From: Asterella californica | Lineage: Eukaryota > Streptophyta > Marchantiopsida > Marchantiales > Aytoniaceae | Length of the DNA: 64,000 bases | Reading direction: 5' to 3' | Assembly: GCA_036924285.1 (NCBI GenBank) | Contig: JAYKYS010000085.1 | Span: 1 to 64,000 of the forward strand | Part shown: piece after piece, positions 32,447 through 43,588 of the stretch | How positions within the stretch are numbered: the first letter of the stretch is position 1 | Layout: each line of letters begins with the position of its first letter | Program-made: the position numbers and the translations under genes | The notes under the pieces: model-generated | The model's database searches: none | What the model was told of the DNA's origin: nothing | What the model saw: the letters and a program-made list of their open reading frames with translations, nothing else

Positions 32447-33342
32447 AAAGCATTATTCAATTTGAGTTCCATTCTGAACCTCTACACTTCCTCGAAGAAT
32501 CCATGCTTTCCTCCTTCTCTGTTGCCCTTGATCTCTCTTGTTCGTTTATGTCTTTCTGAATTTGGCACCTTCTCTGCTTTTCTCTAAATGTTCCATTTCA
32601 TTTTCAAGTTTCTGTTTCTCATTTCTCCAATCCGCTCGTGTGACACTCCTCAGATCAGTTTATGGTGTCACACAACTCAATTCAACATGTTTTCTTTGTT
32701 CATTTCGTAACTCTTGTTTCCTGTGTCTATTCTCAGAAAGTTGCTTCTTGTTTCTCGAGAAAAGTTTCTGACTTGAAGATTTCTCATTCACCTATCCTTC
32801 CTTCTCTCTCCGTGTATTCTCAGTTCATTTCCTGATTTCAGATTCTCACGAGCGACTTCATCACTCTTCTCTTCTTCAATCCATTTGTAATCATTCGAGA
32901 TGAAGAAAGAAGCCACTTGGAAGATGAACTTTTCCTTATTTCCGATGCTTGTCCTCCCAGAGAGTTATGGTGTGACAATTCACTCAACATATTTTTCCTT
33001 GTTCATTTCGTAACTCTTGTTTCCTGGATGTCTATTCTCAGAAAGTCCCTTCTTGTTTCCCGAAAAAGTTTCCGAATTGCCTTCATCCATCTTTGCGACA
33101 CTTTGGTGTGTCCGTCAGGGAATGATGTCATACACTTGCAACTCAATCATTTCACTTCTATTTTCATACTAGGAATTGCAATTACATTAGAAACAAACAT
33201 ACGTGGATCATCCCAGTTCACCCCTTCTTCCATCCTCTCAATGCTCCAGGTCAACGAAAAATAATTTTCTCTCCAAACGCTTCCGGGTCTCGGCTAATTA
33301 CATATCAGCCTATCTAACTCTTTCAAAAGAATTGAAATTTAG
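32447..33342 (+). other. Non-coding stretch with an internal imperfect duplication; probable intron or spacer of gene 3
   Basis: A pyrimidine-rich stretch of about 900 bp. A block of ~130 bp at about 32655-32780 recurs at about 32965-33085 (shared TTCATTTCGTAACTCTTGTTTCCTG). It ends with TATCTAACTC and an AG acceptor at 33341-33342, a well-formed branch point plus 3' splice site in phase with the SET-domain frame. No conserved ORF is seen. Confidence 0.5.
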
Positions 33343-36000
33343 CAAAAATCTTTTTGGGATTTGCAACCATCCCAATTTCGGTGGACGCCTGTTTATGAGC
33401 ATGCTGCCGATTCATTTAATATCGAATCTGCAATTGATCTTCTCGGAATGAGTCCTCTACATCAATCATCCCTGTTCTTCAATGGTAATGCACCGGTTCC
33501 AGAACTGTGTCAAGTTGGTCGCACTCGTCATACTCGTGGTGCCAAAAATGCAGGTGATGAAAAGCGTCGCAATCAAGGAATTACTCATTCGAATAATTAT
33601 CCATTGAATGGACCCAGTGAAGTCGATCTGCCGGAACGTTCGCAGACATACATTTTCACTCGCAATGTAGATAAGACTGCCGAATCGCTCCTTAAGAATT
33701 GTACTTCACTTCAAGTGAGTATCATTCCAGCAACTGGTCGTGATGAAGGTCGAGGTCTTAAAACAAATTGTGCATTGAAGAAGGATGACTTGATTGGCTA
33801 TGTATTTGGTAAATGTGTAGATGAGGACACTCTTAGAGCCATTTTTAATGGTAATGATCCAACTGTTGCAAAGGATGAAGAAGAAGAAGATTACGCTACA
33901 CCAGCGATGAATGGAAATTGGCGTGCTGTCTCAACTAATATGACAGAATGTGGTGCAGATCATATTCTGGTCAGTGAACAGTGTCCGATGGGATTAATAA
34001 ATGATGGTATTCATGGACGATCGTCATCGACTTCTGTCGTTAATGTCGAATTCAAATTTCCGACACATCTGTTGGAATTGGGTAAATCAGATTCTTATCA
34101 GCAGTTTAAGGTCTATGCAACTAAGGACATTATGAGTGGTGAAGAACTATTCGTTGATTATAATTGGCCACTTGAGACCTGGAAGATCATACGTTCACGC
34201 AATAAGAGGCATCCGGTTCGCGATACTTCTGACACAGTCATGACAGATCATACGGTTACCGGTGTAGACAATATGGCTGATTCATCCACCTCAGCGAGTG
34301 CTAGAAAGAATCGTCATACTGCACTGAGTGAGAGACAAAAGGTTGCAAAGAATGCAGCTATCATACAAGGGGAAGATGCTAAACGCAAGCAGAAACAGTC
34401 TGAGAATGAGAGACTCCAACGTGAACAAGAACGACTCGCTCTCAAAGAAAAGGAGAAGGAGATGAGAGCGAAAGCGAAAGCTGAACAGAAGCAAGCACAG
34501 AGAGAGAAGAAGAAGAAACAGGAGAAGAAAGAAGCAGAGAAAGTACAAGCAGAGAAGAAGAAGTCAAAGAAGAACATGATGAAGAAGGTTGAATTGAAAA
34601 AACGCAAGAGAGAAGCGAATTCTGACAGCGACGATAGCGAAGAAGATGGAGATGCTATGCAGGATGTGGCAGAGAAGAAAGAAGAGAAGACGAAGGAGCC
34701 ACCAACAAAACGACAAAAACAACCATCACCATCACCACCATTACCAGTTCATAGCAGAAATACCAGATCGAACCCGATGTCAGATCAAGAAGATGTTCTA
34801 GTGTCGTCAAAGAGACAATCAAAGAAGAAGTCAACTCTTGCCGCACCACCACTCCGACAAAATTCTACGATATCAGCAGTCGCTGCAAATACTTTGGAAG
34901 AAATTGGACAGGTGAAATCCACTCAGTCTGATGGCATTCCACTTCAAGTTCTCAAGTTTCTCTGTTCTGCTACTAGTCAGTGGTGGTCTCTGGCTTCCAT
35001 TCCTTCAACAGTGTGTGTAACACCACCACTGTCACGCTTCTTTGATAAACATCGCAAGCAATATGATACTGTCCCCCTTAAGATAAAGGAGCAGTATCCG
35101 AATGCATTCCTAATGCTAACGTTGCCAAACTCGTTCGTTGCATTCTTTCTTCAACACGCTCAATCACCGTCAGGTGAGGTGGAGGACATTCCTGCTTACA
35201 GAAAGGTTTGTCTTGAGTGGATCGTGATGCTTCATAATATGCATAAGTCGATCACAAGTCTCGGCGCAGCTTCTCCCTTCCACTTCGATTCGGTTCATGG
35301 TACTCAGCCTGTCATTCAATTTGAGCAGAGTGGCTTCACAACCCCAATCAGTAATCGTACAAGTGCTCCTACTCCACTACTTACACCCATTACTACAACT
35401 CCTGCGATAAGTACTCCATTCGAGACTGCTACTGCATCCAGTCCTGAACTGAATCAATTCCCCACTCCAGTTGCGATTGTGACAGAGCAACCTAAGAGTG
35501 AAACAAATCAACTTCTGCAAAAGATAGCTACCTTACTTGAAAAAAGTGAAGGTGCACACAAGGAACTAATGCAACAAAATGCGGTTCTACACCAATCGAG
35601 TCAAGATCTCTCACATGATCTGCATCGACAGACACAATTCAATCTCCAACAGCTGAGTACACAAATGAGCCAACAAATTGCAATCGTTAGTCAGAATTAC
35701 CATCAGCAGTTACCTTCCAGCAATTCTACGGTGCAGCAGCTGCTTCAACCTCACTCAATGCCAGCTGAGGTTACTGACTCTAAGGGTCAGCAGCAGTCAG
35801 TTCAAGGATACTCTGTAGCCACACCGATCCAAGCACGTACCATGATTAGTTCAGGATTTCCACGACCGACGTTCCCTTATATATCACCTGCTGCAACAAT
35901 TGCAAATACACTTTCATTCTCTCCCCAACTACAGCCACCCAACCTTCACCAGCCACAGCAACCTCCTTTCACCCCAGCACAATTTACAGGACGTACTTGA
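33343..36000 (+). CDS. Gene 3, SET-domain protein
   Basis: Starts after the splice acceptor at 33342 (QKSFWDLQPSQ..); no ATG is near, so an upstream exon is needed. Counting from Leu 33361, the SET domain spans about 118-270: GRDEGRGLKTN.. (AdoMet-binding start), DLIGYVFGK, then GLINDGIHG in the place of the usual NHxC block, and GEELFVDYN. The NH pair is therefore altered to ND, so catalytic activity is uncertain. SET domains methylate lysines, mostly on histones. Then come a long Lys/Glu-rich helix (about 310-430), a basic patch PPTKRQKQP likely to be a nuclear signal, a conserved-looking globular segment (LKFLCSATSQWWSLA..), a Gln-rich coiled coil and a Pro/Gln-rich tail. It converges with gene 4. 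Confidence 0.8.
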   Translation, partial: QKSFWDLQPSQFRWTPVYEHAADSFNIESAIDLLGMSPLHQSSLFFNGNAPVPELCQVGRTRHTRGAKNAGDEKRRNQGITHSNNYPLNGPSEVDLPERSQTYIFTRNVDKTAESLLKNCTSLQVSIIPATGRDEGRGLKTNCALKKDDLIGYVFGKCVDEDTLRAIFNGNDPTVAKDEEEEDYATPAMNGNWRAVSTNMTECGADHILVSEQCPMGLINDGIHGRSSSTSVVNVEFKFPTHLLELGKSDSYQQFKVYATKDIMSGEELFVDYNWPLETWKIIRSRNKRHPVRDTSDTVMTDHTVTGVDNMADSSTSASARKNRHTALSERQKVAKNAAIIQGEDAKRKQKQSENERLQREQERLALKEKEKEMRAKAKAEQKQAQREKKKKQEKKEAEKVQAEKKKSKKNMMKKVELKKRKREANSDSDDSEEDGDAMQDVAEKKEEKTKEPPTKRQKQPSPSPPLPVHSRNTRSNPMSDQEDVLVSSKRQSKKKSTLAAPPLRQNSTISAVAANTLEEIGQVKSTQSDGIPLQVLKFLCSATSQWWSLASIPSTVCVTPPLSRFFDKHRKQYDTVPLKIKEQYPNAFLMLTLPNSFVAFFLQHAQSPSGEVEDIPAYRKVCLEWIVMLHNMHKSITSLGAASPFHFDSVHGTQPVIQFEQSGFTTPISNRTSAPTPLLTPITTTPAISTPFETATASSPELNQFPTPVAIVTEQPKSETNQLLQKIATLLEKSEGAHKELMQQNAVLHQSSQDLSHDLHRQTQFNLQQLSTQMSQQIAIVSQNYHQQLPSSNSTVQQLLQPHSMPAEVTDSKGQQQSVQGYSVATPIQARTMISSGFPRPTFPYISPAATIANTLSFSPQLQPPNLHQPQQPPFTPAQFTGRT

Positions 36001-36487
36001 TCATTTCGTCGCGCTCACATACATTAGTTGACTTGCATTCCATTCACTCTCATTGAGTCTCAACGCAGCTTGCGAATTCGTTGAGTTTAACAAGGGTTGA
36101 TTCAAGATTAAGCGAACGAGAGAACGAGACAATGCGTGCGCTACTTCTGATGTAGGCATAGGCACAAGAGAGAAAGCAAAACTTCAAGGAGGAAAAGTCA
36201 CCAAGTCTGGGAGAATGAAGGAATGCAGCGAGTTGAATGCGTCGAATGTTGTCAATCTACACAATGCACCTCGACAGCGACAGTCACTACTCAGTCTGCT
36301 AACCTTATTGACCCTTGCACCAAATGAAATACTGAGGAAACGAAAGAAAGACCAGGAGGACGAAGAAGACTCACTCAGAGAGCTCTGACAGAGAAAGAAA
36401 GGATACATATTTTAGTGAGTGAAATGCACGCAAGCTCAGAAGCTCAGCTCGACTACTGCTGACCTTATTGGTCCGATCACCGTGACA
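36001..36487. other. Spacer between convergent genes 3 and 4
   Basis: About 490 bp shared by the 3' ends of genes 3 and 4; polyadenylation signals for both are expected. No gene, repeat or RNA is recognised. Confidence 0.5.
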
Positions 36488-39400
36488 TTAATCTGACGAT
36501 GCCTGAACATTGCCACCAGTACTAGTACTACTACTACCAGTACTACTACCAGTACTACTACCAGTACTACTACCAGTACCACTACCAGTACCACTACCAG
36601 TACTACTACCAGCACCATCGTTGGCTGGCTGATATGGAACGAAATCACCTTCTCGTGTGCCTGGTGGATCATGAGTCATACCTCGCTGATGAATGTGACC
36701 GTGATCACAAACACAGCGAAATCCGGTTGTGCCATGAGAGAGGCGCCATCTTCTTCTCGCTGCTTCATGACAGAATCGACCACAAATATGCGCTAACTGA
36801 TTCACACGAGGATTCGCACAAGTACAACTGCCACGACGACTATCTGAGGAGTGAGTTGTTTCACCACATAACACCACCTTCTGACCATCACCACAACGAC
36901 ACGAATCACTTCCTCCCTTTGGTACAGTGATAGCTGGTGGATCATTATCATGCATGATGTCATCAACATCCTCTGGTTGAAGAAGCTGTTGTGCTTGGTC
37001 GTTCGCATCCTCGGCTGATTGCGGTAACTCAACATGTTGAGCTTGAGCTTGACCACCATCGGGCAGCAACTCATTCACTTGCGCTTCAAGACGTGCTTCT
37101 TCCTCATCAGCTGCCTTCTGTTCAACTGTTCGTTCATCGATCTTTCTTTCTTCGTTTTCTTCGCGAACCCTCTCTCTTTGTTGTTGCAGCTTGCTTTCAA
37201 CACGATGATGCTCATTTGATAGTCCCATCTCTTCATCGTTGTCTGACTCATCGCCAGGCAATTCGGGTGTGGACGCAGGAACGAATTCGAGGCCAGCTGA
37301 CGAATTAATTGGCTCCACCGATGATTCACCTCTTTGCGGTGGCGTACCACTGACTTGAGCAGCATCGCGCCAATCTTCCTCATCACAGACACGACGACAT
37401 GTTGCCAAACGATGCTGACGCTTTTCCTCATCAGTCATCTGAGCAAAGCCTCGGTTGACGCCGGAGGTACCGACGTATTGAAGCAAATTTCTCCTTCTCT
37501 GTACGGCTCGGAGTTCCTGTCGCTCCATCCATGAGAATCGTGAGTCGCCCTCCCACCAATCATCACGACTAAGCGTTGTCGATTCATTCTCGTGATCACG
37601 AGTACTTGGGCCTGCTGGTGGTACAGGTGCATCCAATTGCTCGATTGAATGAGGTGGAAGACGAGCCGAAATGCTAGTACCAACACTTGCAGAACCGTGT
37701 GACAGTTGATCAGTTGAGACTGGTGGACCAGGTGCAGATGTTCGGACATTTCCCAGCGATGTGTGAGTTGATGTGTATGAATTGAGGATTGTTTGCTGCA
37801 CCTGATGATCTTTCTCAGATTGCAACTTCAACTGTTCTCGACGCTGGTGATCGGTGATCGGTGTTTCGATACTTTGCTGCTGTTCTTCTTCCTGCGATGC
37901 CGAGAGAGGAAGAGGAAGAGGTTCGCGTTGAGTCGGGCGAGCAGAACTGACCTGAAGCTGCTGTGTTGGTGGTGGTCGACTCGGAGGATTAACGTCGGTC
38001 ATTGCCACTCCGACAATTGTCGACTCAGCAATTGGATTATCACGCTGCAGTTGTTGCGCCTTATACTGCTTCTGCTTTAGTTTCATTTGATCACTTGTCG
38101 CTAGCTTGGTTGCTCGATATTCTTCCTTATTCTTTGCTGCTCTCTCCTTTGCTGCTTTCGCTGCATCAGGTGAACCAGAAACACGTTCTGAAACTTCATT
38201 CGGACGACGGAGACGACGAAGCTTCGTGGTGTCACTGAGTTCATTTGAAGTAATATCGAGTGTAAGAGTGGGATTAGTTGCAACTGTCTTCTTCTGTTTT
38301 GTTGCTGCTTTCTTGGTTTTCGCTACCGTCTTCAGTCTTCGTTTTGTTGCTGTCGATAATTCTGCTCTTACTGCTGGAGTCACACCTTTCGGTAGTTGTA
38401 CTTTCGCTTGTCGCTCTCCGTTCGTTCGAAGTCTCATTTGATGAGGAGTGAAGAGTGCGAGGAAGTGTTCACCTCTCTGCAAGATGTTGTAAGTCGCTCG
38501 AATCGTTCGTCCTGGCAAAGGATCGACTTCGTATGGATGGCCAGGCAGTATTTCACGACCATCAGCCACTCTCCCGATTTGCCAGACACGAAATCTGATT
38601 CCAAGGGAGATGGCGATGATTTCGAGTTCGATATCAGTTCGGGCAGGGAAATAGTAGTCGCGCGTGTAATCGGCGTATTCCTCTAGTGTCGTAGCGTAAG
38701 TGTTTCCATCGAACCAGATACGTCCTGTTGCATTGAGCTCTCGTCGGAGTACGTCGTACCAAGCCTCATTCGTGTGATTGATCCAATTGCGTACACGTAA
38801 ACTGACTAATGCACGAGTAAATCGTACGGTGCGACCCGTTAAGGCCTGAATGACATCATACAAACAATCGCCAACGTTTACATAGACATCGGCTTCAGTT
38901 AACCCTTCAGCTTCTCTCAGTGCTTGGTAATCGATAATCGGATTCAGACGCTTAACCTCTTCCCAGCTCAAATAACCACGTGGTTGTTGATGATCAACAA
39001 TCAGATGTCGATTGTAGTCCTCAAAATTGTTGAACTTCTGACCACACTTTACTGTGGACTCAATCTCTGCACTTTCTTGTTCCTCCTCCTCGACATCAAA
39101 GTCACAAGTCCAACTTCGTTGATGTGAAGTGGAGGCAGCTGCATCCTTCTTTGCCACGACGCGAGATGATCCAACAAGAGAGGAATGATTCTGACTCAGA
39201 GTTGATTGTTGTTGAGGCTGTTGAGACTGCTCCTCTTTCTCGTCATCGGCAATTCTTTTTCGTTTTTTCTTTGTTTGCTGTGACGAACTTGAAGTATACT
39301 GCTGAGCTGTCTCGTTCTCTTCTTCATCGATCAATCGGTCGAGATTGGTCTCGCCTTGAATTACCTGCGGTGGTGGCGAGTTGATTGTGTGAGTTGATTG

Positions 39401-39759
39401 AACTTCTTGTGATGCATCGTGAGGATGAGCCTCAGTAGCTGCAATGACAGAACGAGGCGTAGGTGAATTGAATTGTCTTACAGTGCTGGTTGATGTGGTG
39501 TAACCTAATACGGAGAAAGATGATCTCTCCTCGGTTGTTACTTGGGAGGAAAAGACAAAGGAATGAAAGTGAGTGAACCAGCTGACATTTGCGCAAACTC
39601 GATTGAATTTCGACTCAATAGCAACTACTACCAACCTGAGAGATGATTCGAGTCGCTTGTAACTTGAACTGTTGTAATCGGTGGAGTGGTCAGCGAAACG
39701 AGAGCGATGAGAGAGAACAAGAGGCTGATGATAATGATCTCGCTAGGGAGAATCTTCAT
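36488..39759 (-). CDS. Gene 4: OTU-type cysteine protease with signal peptide and zinc motifs
   Basis: Two exons: 39759-39636 and 39540-36488, with a 95-bp intron (GTTGGT..CAAG); the sum is 3177 nt, 1058 residues. Exon 1 gives a start with a hydrophobic stretch (MKILPSEIIIISLLFSLIAL), a likely signal peptide or membrane anchor. Without splicing the frame is open into the intron, giving a false start at 39634. Later come a KKKRKR basic cluster, a C2H2-like zinc motif (C..KCGQKF..HLIVDH), and an OTU-like protease domain with VGDCLYDVI (catalytic Cys) and GEHFLALF (catalytic His), then a long Gln/Glu-rich region and a Cys-rich C-terminal cluster (CRCGDG.., CTCANP.., CGRFC, CVCDHGH) ending in a Gly/Ser/Thr repeat. 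OTU enzymes remove ubiquitin. A basic cluster together with a signal peptide is odd; the hydrophobic start may be an anchor. Confidence 0.75.
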
Positions 39760-40050
39760 CGCTGCTGATGTTTGGTTTGTAGAGGTGAGGAAGGTAGATT
39801 CTGAATTGGTGGATGCAAGTTGAGCGAGGTGAAGAAGTCAGGAAGATTGGATCAGGCTGAGCGGATTGAACTTGAAGTTGTGAGGAAGATATTTTCGTTT
39901 AACGATCGTTTGCTGCAGTTGCTGCTGGCTGCTTCATCATCTGCGCATTTCTGTCACACCTCACCAGTACTTCTCAACATGGGCATTGTCAAATTCCATA
40001 TCGTGTTATCTCTCCCTCGCGTACAAGAAATTGTGCTCCGCTTCTCATTC
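39760..40050. promoter_or_regulatory. Upstream region of gene 4
   Basis: About 290 bp between the gene 4 start and the right inverted repeat; the promoter of gene 4 should be here. No motif is distinct. Confidence 0.35.
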
Positions 40051-40557
40051 ATTCATCTCTTTCTCGAAGTTTCCTCTTTCGCTTGCTTGCTCCTCACGAT
40101 CATTCACCTCCACGATGTCAAATCCGGTAGTTATTGATGGCACTTAATTGTGCACCATGTGTCTAATGCTAGTCTGCACCACCATTCGAAGTAAATTATG
40201 GTCAGTTGTACCGTGAGAAGAGCAGTACATGCGTTCTTGCGTACTCGTGTGCTAGTGTTCTTGCGTGCTTGGCTGCTTGCTTGGTTGGCTGCTTACGTGC
40301 TTGGCTGCTTGCGAGCTTGGTTGCTTACGAGCTTGGCTACTTGCTTGGTTGGCTGCTTGCGAACTTGGCTGCTTGCGAGCTTGCGTTGGCAGTCAACGCA
40401 AGCTCACAAGCTCGCAAGCAGCCAAGCAGCCAAGCAGCCAAGCAGCCAAGCAGTCAAGCACGCAAGCAGCCAAGCAGCCAAGTAGCCAAGCAGTCAAGCA
40501 GTCAAGCAGTCAAGCAGCCAAGCTCGCAAGTGACCATGTACGCAATCAAGCTGTACG
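40051..40557 (+). repeat. CAAGC-type terminal inverted repeat, right copy
   Basis: The reverse complement of 2961-3443. The inner part (40051-40192) carries ATGTCAAATCCGGTAG.., which matches the first ten codons of gene 2 and then stops. The outer part (40193-40557) is the CAAGC pentamer hairpin, also found at 18674-19040, ending CAAGCTGTACG. Paired with the left copy it encloses genes 1-4. Confidence 0.8.
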
Positions 40558-40909
40558 TTGACTGAATGCTCTCATGATTGGTACCACCACTCGACCTGAT
40601 CCCAGTGTTTGATTATAGATGTGGAATGACAAAATTTCGTGAGATGAATGGACTAGGGTGCAATTCTGAGAATGAAAGTGACTTGAAACAACAAGAGAGA
40701 TGCGATGAGGAGATGCATGTGATGCGATGGTAATGCTGAGCGATAGAAAAGAGATGAGATGCAGATCTCGCAGCAGATTGTCCAAAGGACACACCTTCGC
40801 ATGTACAATATCAAGCATGCCTTCTGTGTGACATATGATGAATTAGAGCGATTTGCATCGATGACAGGACGATGGCGTATCTGTCAACCAAGTCTGTTGA
40901 TCGAAATCC
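40558..40909. other. Subtelomeric spacer outside the right inverted repeat
   Basis: About 350 bp of non-repeated sequence between the right CAAGC repeat and the 61-bp direct repeat. A minus-strand frame (40818-40546) has no recognisable domain. No feature is identified. Confidence 0.4.
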
Positions 40910-40970
40910 AACCTCGACTCATACACGCCCATTCACGCGCTTCTCTATCCTCGAGGTAATTGTTAGCAGT
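40910..40970 (+). repeat. 61-bp direct repeat, right copy
   Basis: Identical by eye to 2878-2938 and in the same orientation, although adjacent repeat families are inverted between these two places. Confidence 0.8.
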
Positions 40971-41090
40971 ACAAGATCAGGGATAAACTCTGCAGGCGAG
41001 CCATGGCTTGTCTATCAAAGAGGATGTAGGAGAAGGAGGAGTCTCAGAGAGGATGTCAGAGGCTGATGATTCAGAAACATCAATGCAAAG

Positions 41091-41430
41091 TCGCACCTAC
41101 TGTTGTGTCAGTGTCGAGTGCAGTACTCGAATCATATGCATCACTCGATTCACCTCACTCTGACACACATAATACACTCACTGGTACGACAGCACAAGTA
41201 GCACTGAAGGAGAGGAGTGACGAAACAAGCACACAAAGGCGACATCAAAGGTCGGTGCGAAAATACAGTCATTTTCAAATCGATCATACTACATGAATTA
41301 AATCGTTACAGACGTAGCGACAGGTGCAAGGGGTTACTATCAATCATATTTATGCATATACGCATGTAGCAAAATAAGTCCAGAACGTGATGGAAAGTCC
41401 AGCTCTTGGTGGAACATCAATTACATGATT
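41091..41430 (+). repeat. Outer inverted repeat arm, right copy
   Basis: The reverse complement of 2480-2800. The near-identical core (about 41105-41300) carries a short open frame (VSSAVLESYASLDSPHSD.. ending HFQIDHTT, stop at 41294-41296) that is the same in both copies. It could be the last exon of a subtelomeric gene that has been duplicated. Beyond 41300 similarity is patchy. Confidence 0.75.
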
Positions 41431-41507
41431 ATGTCTTTTAAAACAGTAAGATAAAAGAAATTAAAAGAAAAAGATTCAAGTGAAAGTTCGTGAGTGAGAA
41501 AATTGGA

Positions 41508-43382
41508 TTAAAGGAAGAGAGAAAATAGTTGTGACTGTGGAACTGTTACAACACCTTTCTGCTGCTGCTCGGCCAACCACGCCAACAGTCTCTGTGCGTC
41601 CGTTCCTTCTTTGTCGTCAGCAATTTGATTCTGTCTGTGCATGAGCGACAGACATCCATCGGTGATCCAACTGAGCTTGTACTGATTGACAAGCATACGG
41701 CGAACGAGTGTGCGAGAGGCACCGTTGTTGAAGAGGTTTTGACCTTCGACCAACGCTGTGGGTGGAAGGTCAGCAAGCTTGCGACACACCAAGAGCCCAT
41801 TCTGTAGTGAGACATAACAAGACATATTACGACTTAATGGTTAGTACTGGTACAGTCCGGTGTTTAACACAGCAAACGAGCGAATGGGTTGATCAAGAAA
41901 AGATTATTCACGTACCGACTATGAACGAAGTTGACAGCGCAACGAATTATTTCCTCACAGTCGCAAACAAAGAAGAAATTATTCCGTGATTTGCCACGCT
42001 CTATTAATGAAATCAAAAGCGACCCTCGACGATGTGATTTCTCTCACCACGCTGACAACGACACTCTGACCCATGATCGTCCGACTCGACAACCACTCAT
42101 TCAAACACGATCGTAGCTGCTGCTGGTGTCATCGCGACACACAACACGACAATACGATACGACACGACACCTGCGATCACACAGCAACAACGCAACCAGC
42201 GATTTTCATCTCACCCACCAACCTCGTCCCTCCATCTCCTCCTTCACAATAATTCATAACATCATTCTGATTCTACGGTTTGGCAACCACCACAACAACA
42301 ACACAACATATCAATCACCACACATATTCTTTCCTCTGCTGCATTGCATTGTAAGTTGGCATTGACACCTCGTGTCTCTGCTTACGAGTAGCGAGATTAT
42401 TATCCATTGGCATTTGTATTTTATCTCTTCGTAACCTCACACCTCTGCTTTCATATTTAATCAAGTGATTCAAAAGAAAAAGCTGCTGAAACTTGAAAGC
42501 GGTCAATCAAGAGGAGGTTTAGCAGTTGTTAATAAGACATATTAAGGCATATTAACACAGCAGGCATATTAGCTCGTAATAAGGCCTAATATCTCTCAGA
42601 CTGAGTGACTGACCTTCAGAGTTTCGTCTGCTGTGCATGTGTGTGTAAAGCAAGAGTGCGAACCCATTGTCCAGATATTGCCTCGCAGCACTTGCCGATT
42701 GAGATTGATTTTGTATGTGCACTCAATCTTGCCAGTAGAAGTCACTCTCTTGCGGTTGCCTTCCTCTACATTCTGCGGCGTGTAGGAGCCAGCATGAGAG
42801 CACCACAGTTTGACAGTTGAATCGAGACCATCCGATCGCTGGCTCTTTCTGCTTCTGATCCTGAGGTTGTATCCATGTTGGGAATTGACATAACGCAGAT
42901 AAATGATCGCATCATCCACCTGTTCGAAGCAGAGAGTTGCACAATCAAGCGTAGTACTACATATTAAGGCATGAGAAGGCATAATAAGGCGTAGTAAGTA
43001 TCAAGAAACAAGACAACTTAATCAGGCATATTAAGGCGTATTAAGGCGTATTAAAGCATATTGCGACTTACGGAAGCGTATGAATTTCCATTGCTGTAGG
43101 AACTGGTTTTATCAACTGATCCTCGTATTGTGGCAATGCAACGGATGCAAAAGCATGTGCTGCACGATTCATCTCATCTGTCGTGATCGTTGGTGGCTGT
43201 CGTTGCAGCGGTGGCACTGCGCCGTCAGTCTCATCCATCGCATCCTCTTTTGCCTCATGGATGACCCCCGCGGCCGCTTGTGTCGCTTGCGACGACTGTG
43301 ACAACTCGATTGCACTGTTGTGATTCCACACGTTGCCTCGTCTGGTGGCTGCGTTGCGGGTGTGATGATGATGTAGCGACAT
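41508..43382 (-). CDS. Multi-exon FAR1-like zinc-binding protein gene
   Basis: Exon 1 43382-43072 (MSLHHHHTRNA..), intron 43071-42957 (GTAAGT..GTAG), exon 2 42956-42614, intron 42613-42486 (GTCAGT..TCAG), exon 3 from 42485; the frames join. A last exon 41800-41508 follows a clear branch point and acceptor (TACTAAC.., CTACAG); the donor of exon 3 is not fixed. Exon 2 encodes a domain like the FAR1/MULE-type WRKY-GCM1 zinc motif: DDAIIYLRYVNSQHGYNL.., LWCSH, then IECTYKI and a terminal SHSCFTH, which would give C..C..H..H ligands. Such domains bind DNA in transcription factors and transposases. No transposase core is seen, so a regulator or a domesticated piece is more likely. Exon structure is inferred by eye. 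Confidence 0.5.
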
Positions 43383-43588
43383 GGTGTAGTGGAAGATGAT
43401 GGAGAAATATATATGTCAAAAGAATCGCAGTTTCTGTCACCATGACTGGCGGCAGTCGAAAATTTTGCTCGCTTGAAATAGGTACTCTTGTTCGGCTGTA
43501 TCCTTCATACTGCGGAGTGGGATTATGATCACACTACATTTCAAGCGAAAATCACGACTACAAGATAGCGTGTGGTCACCCTCACACA

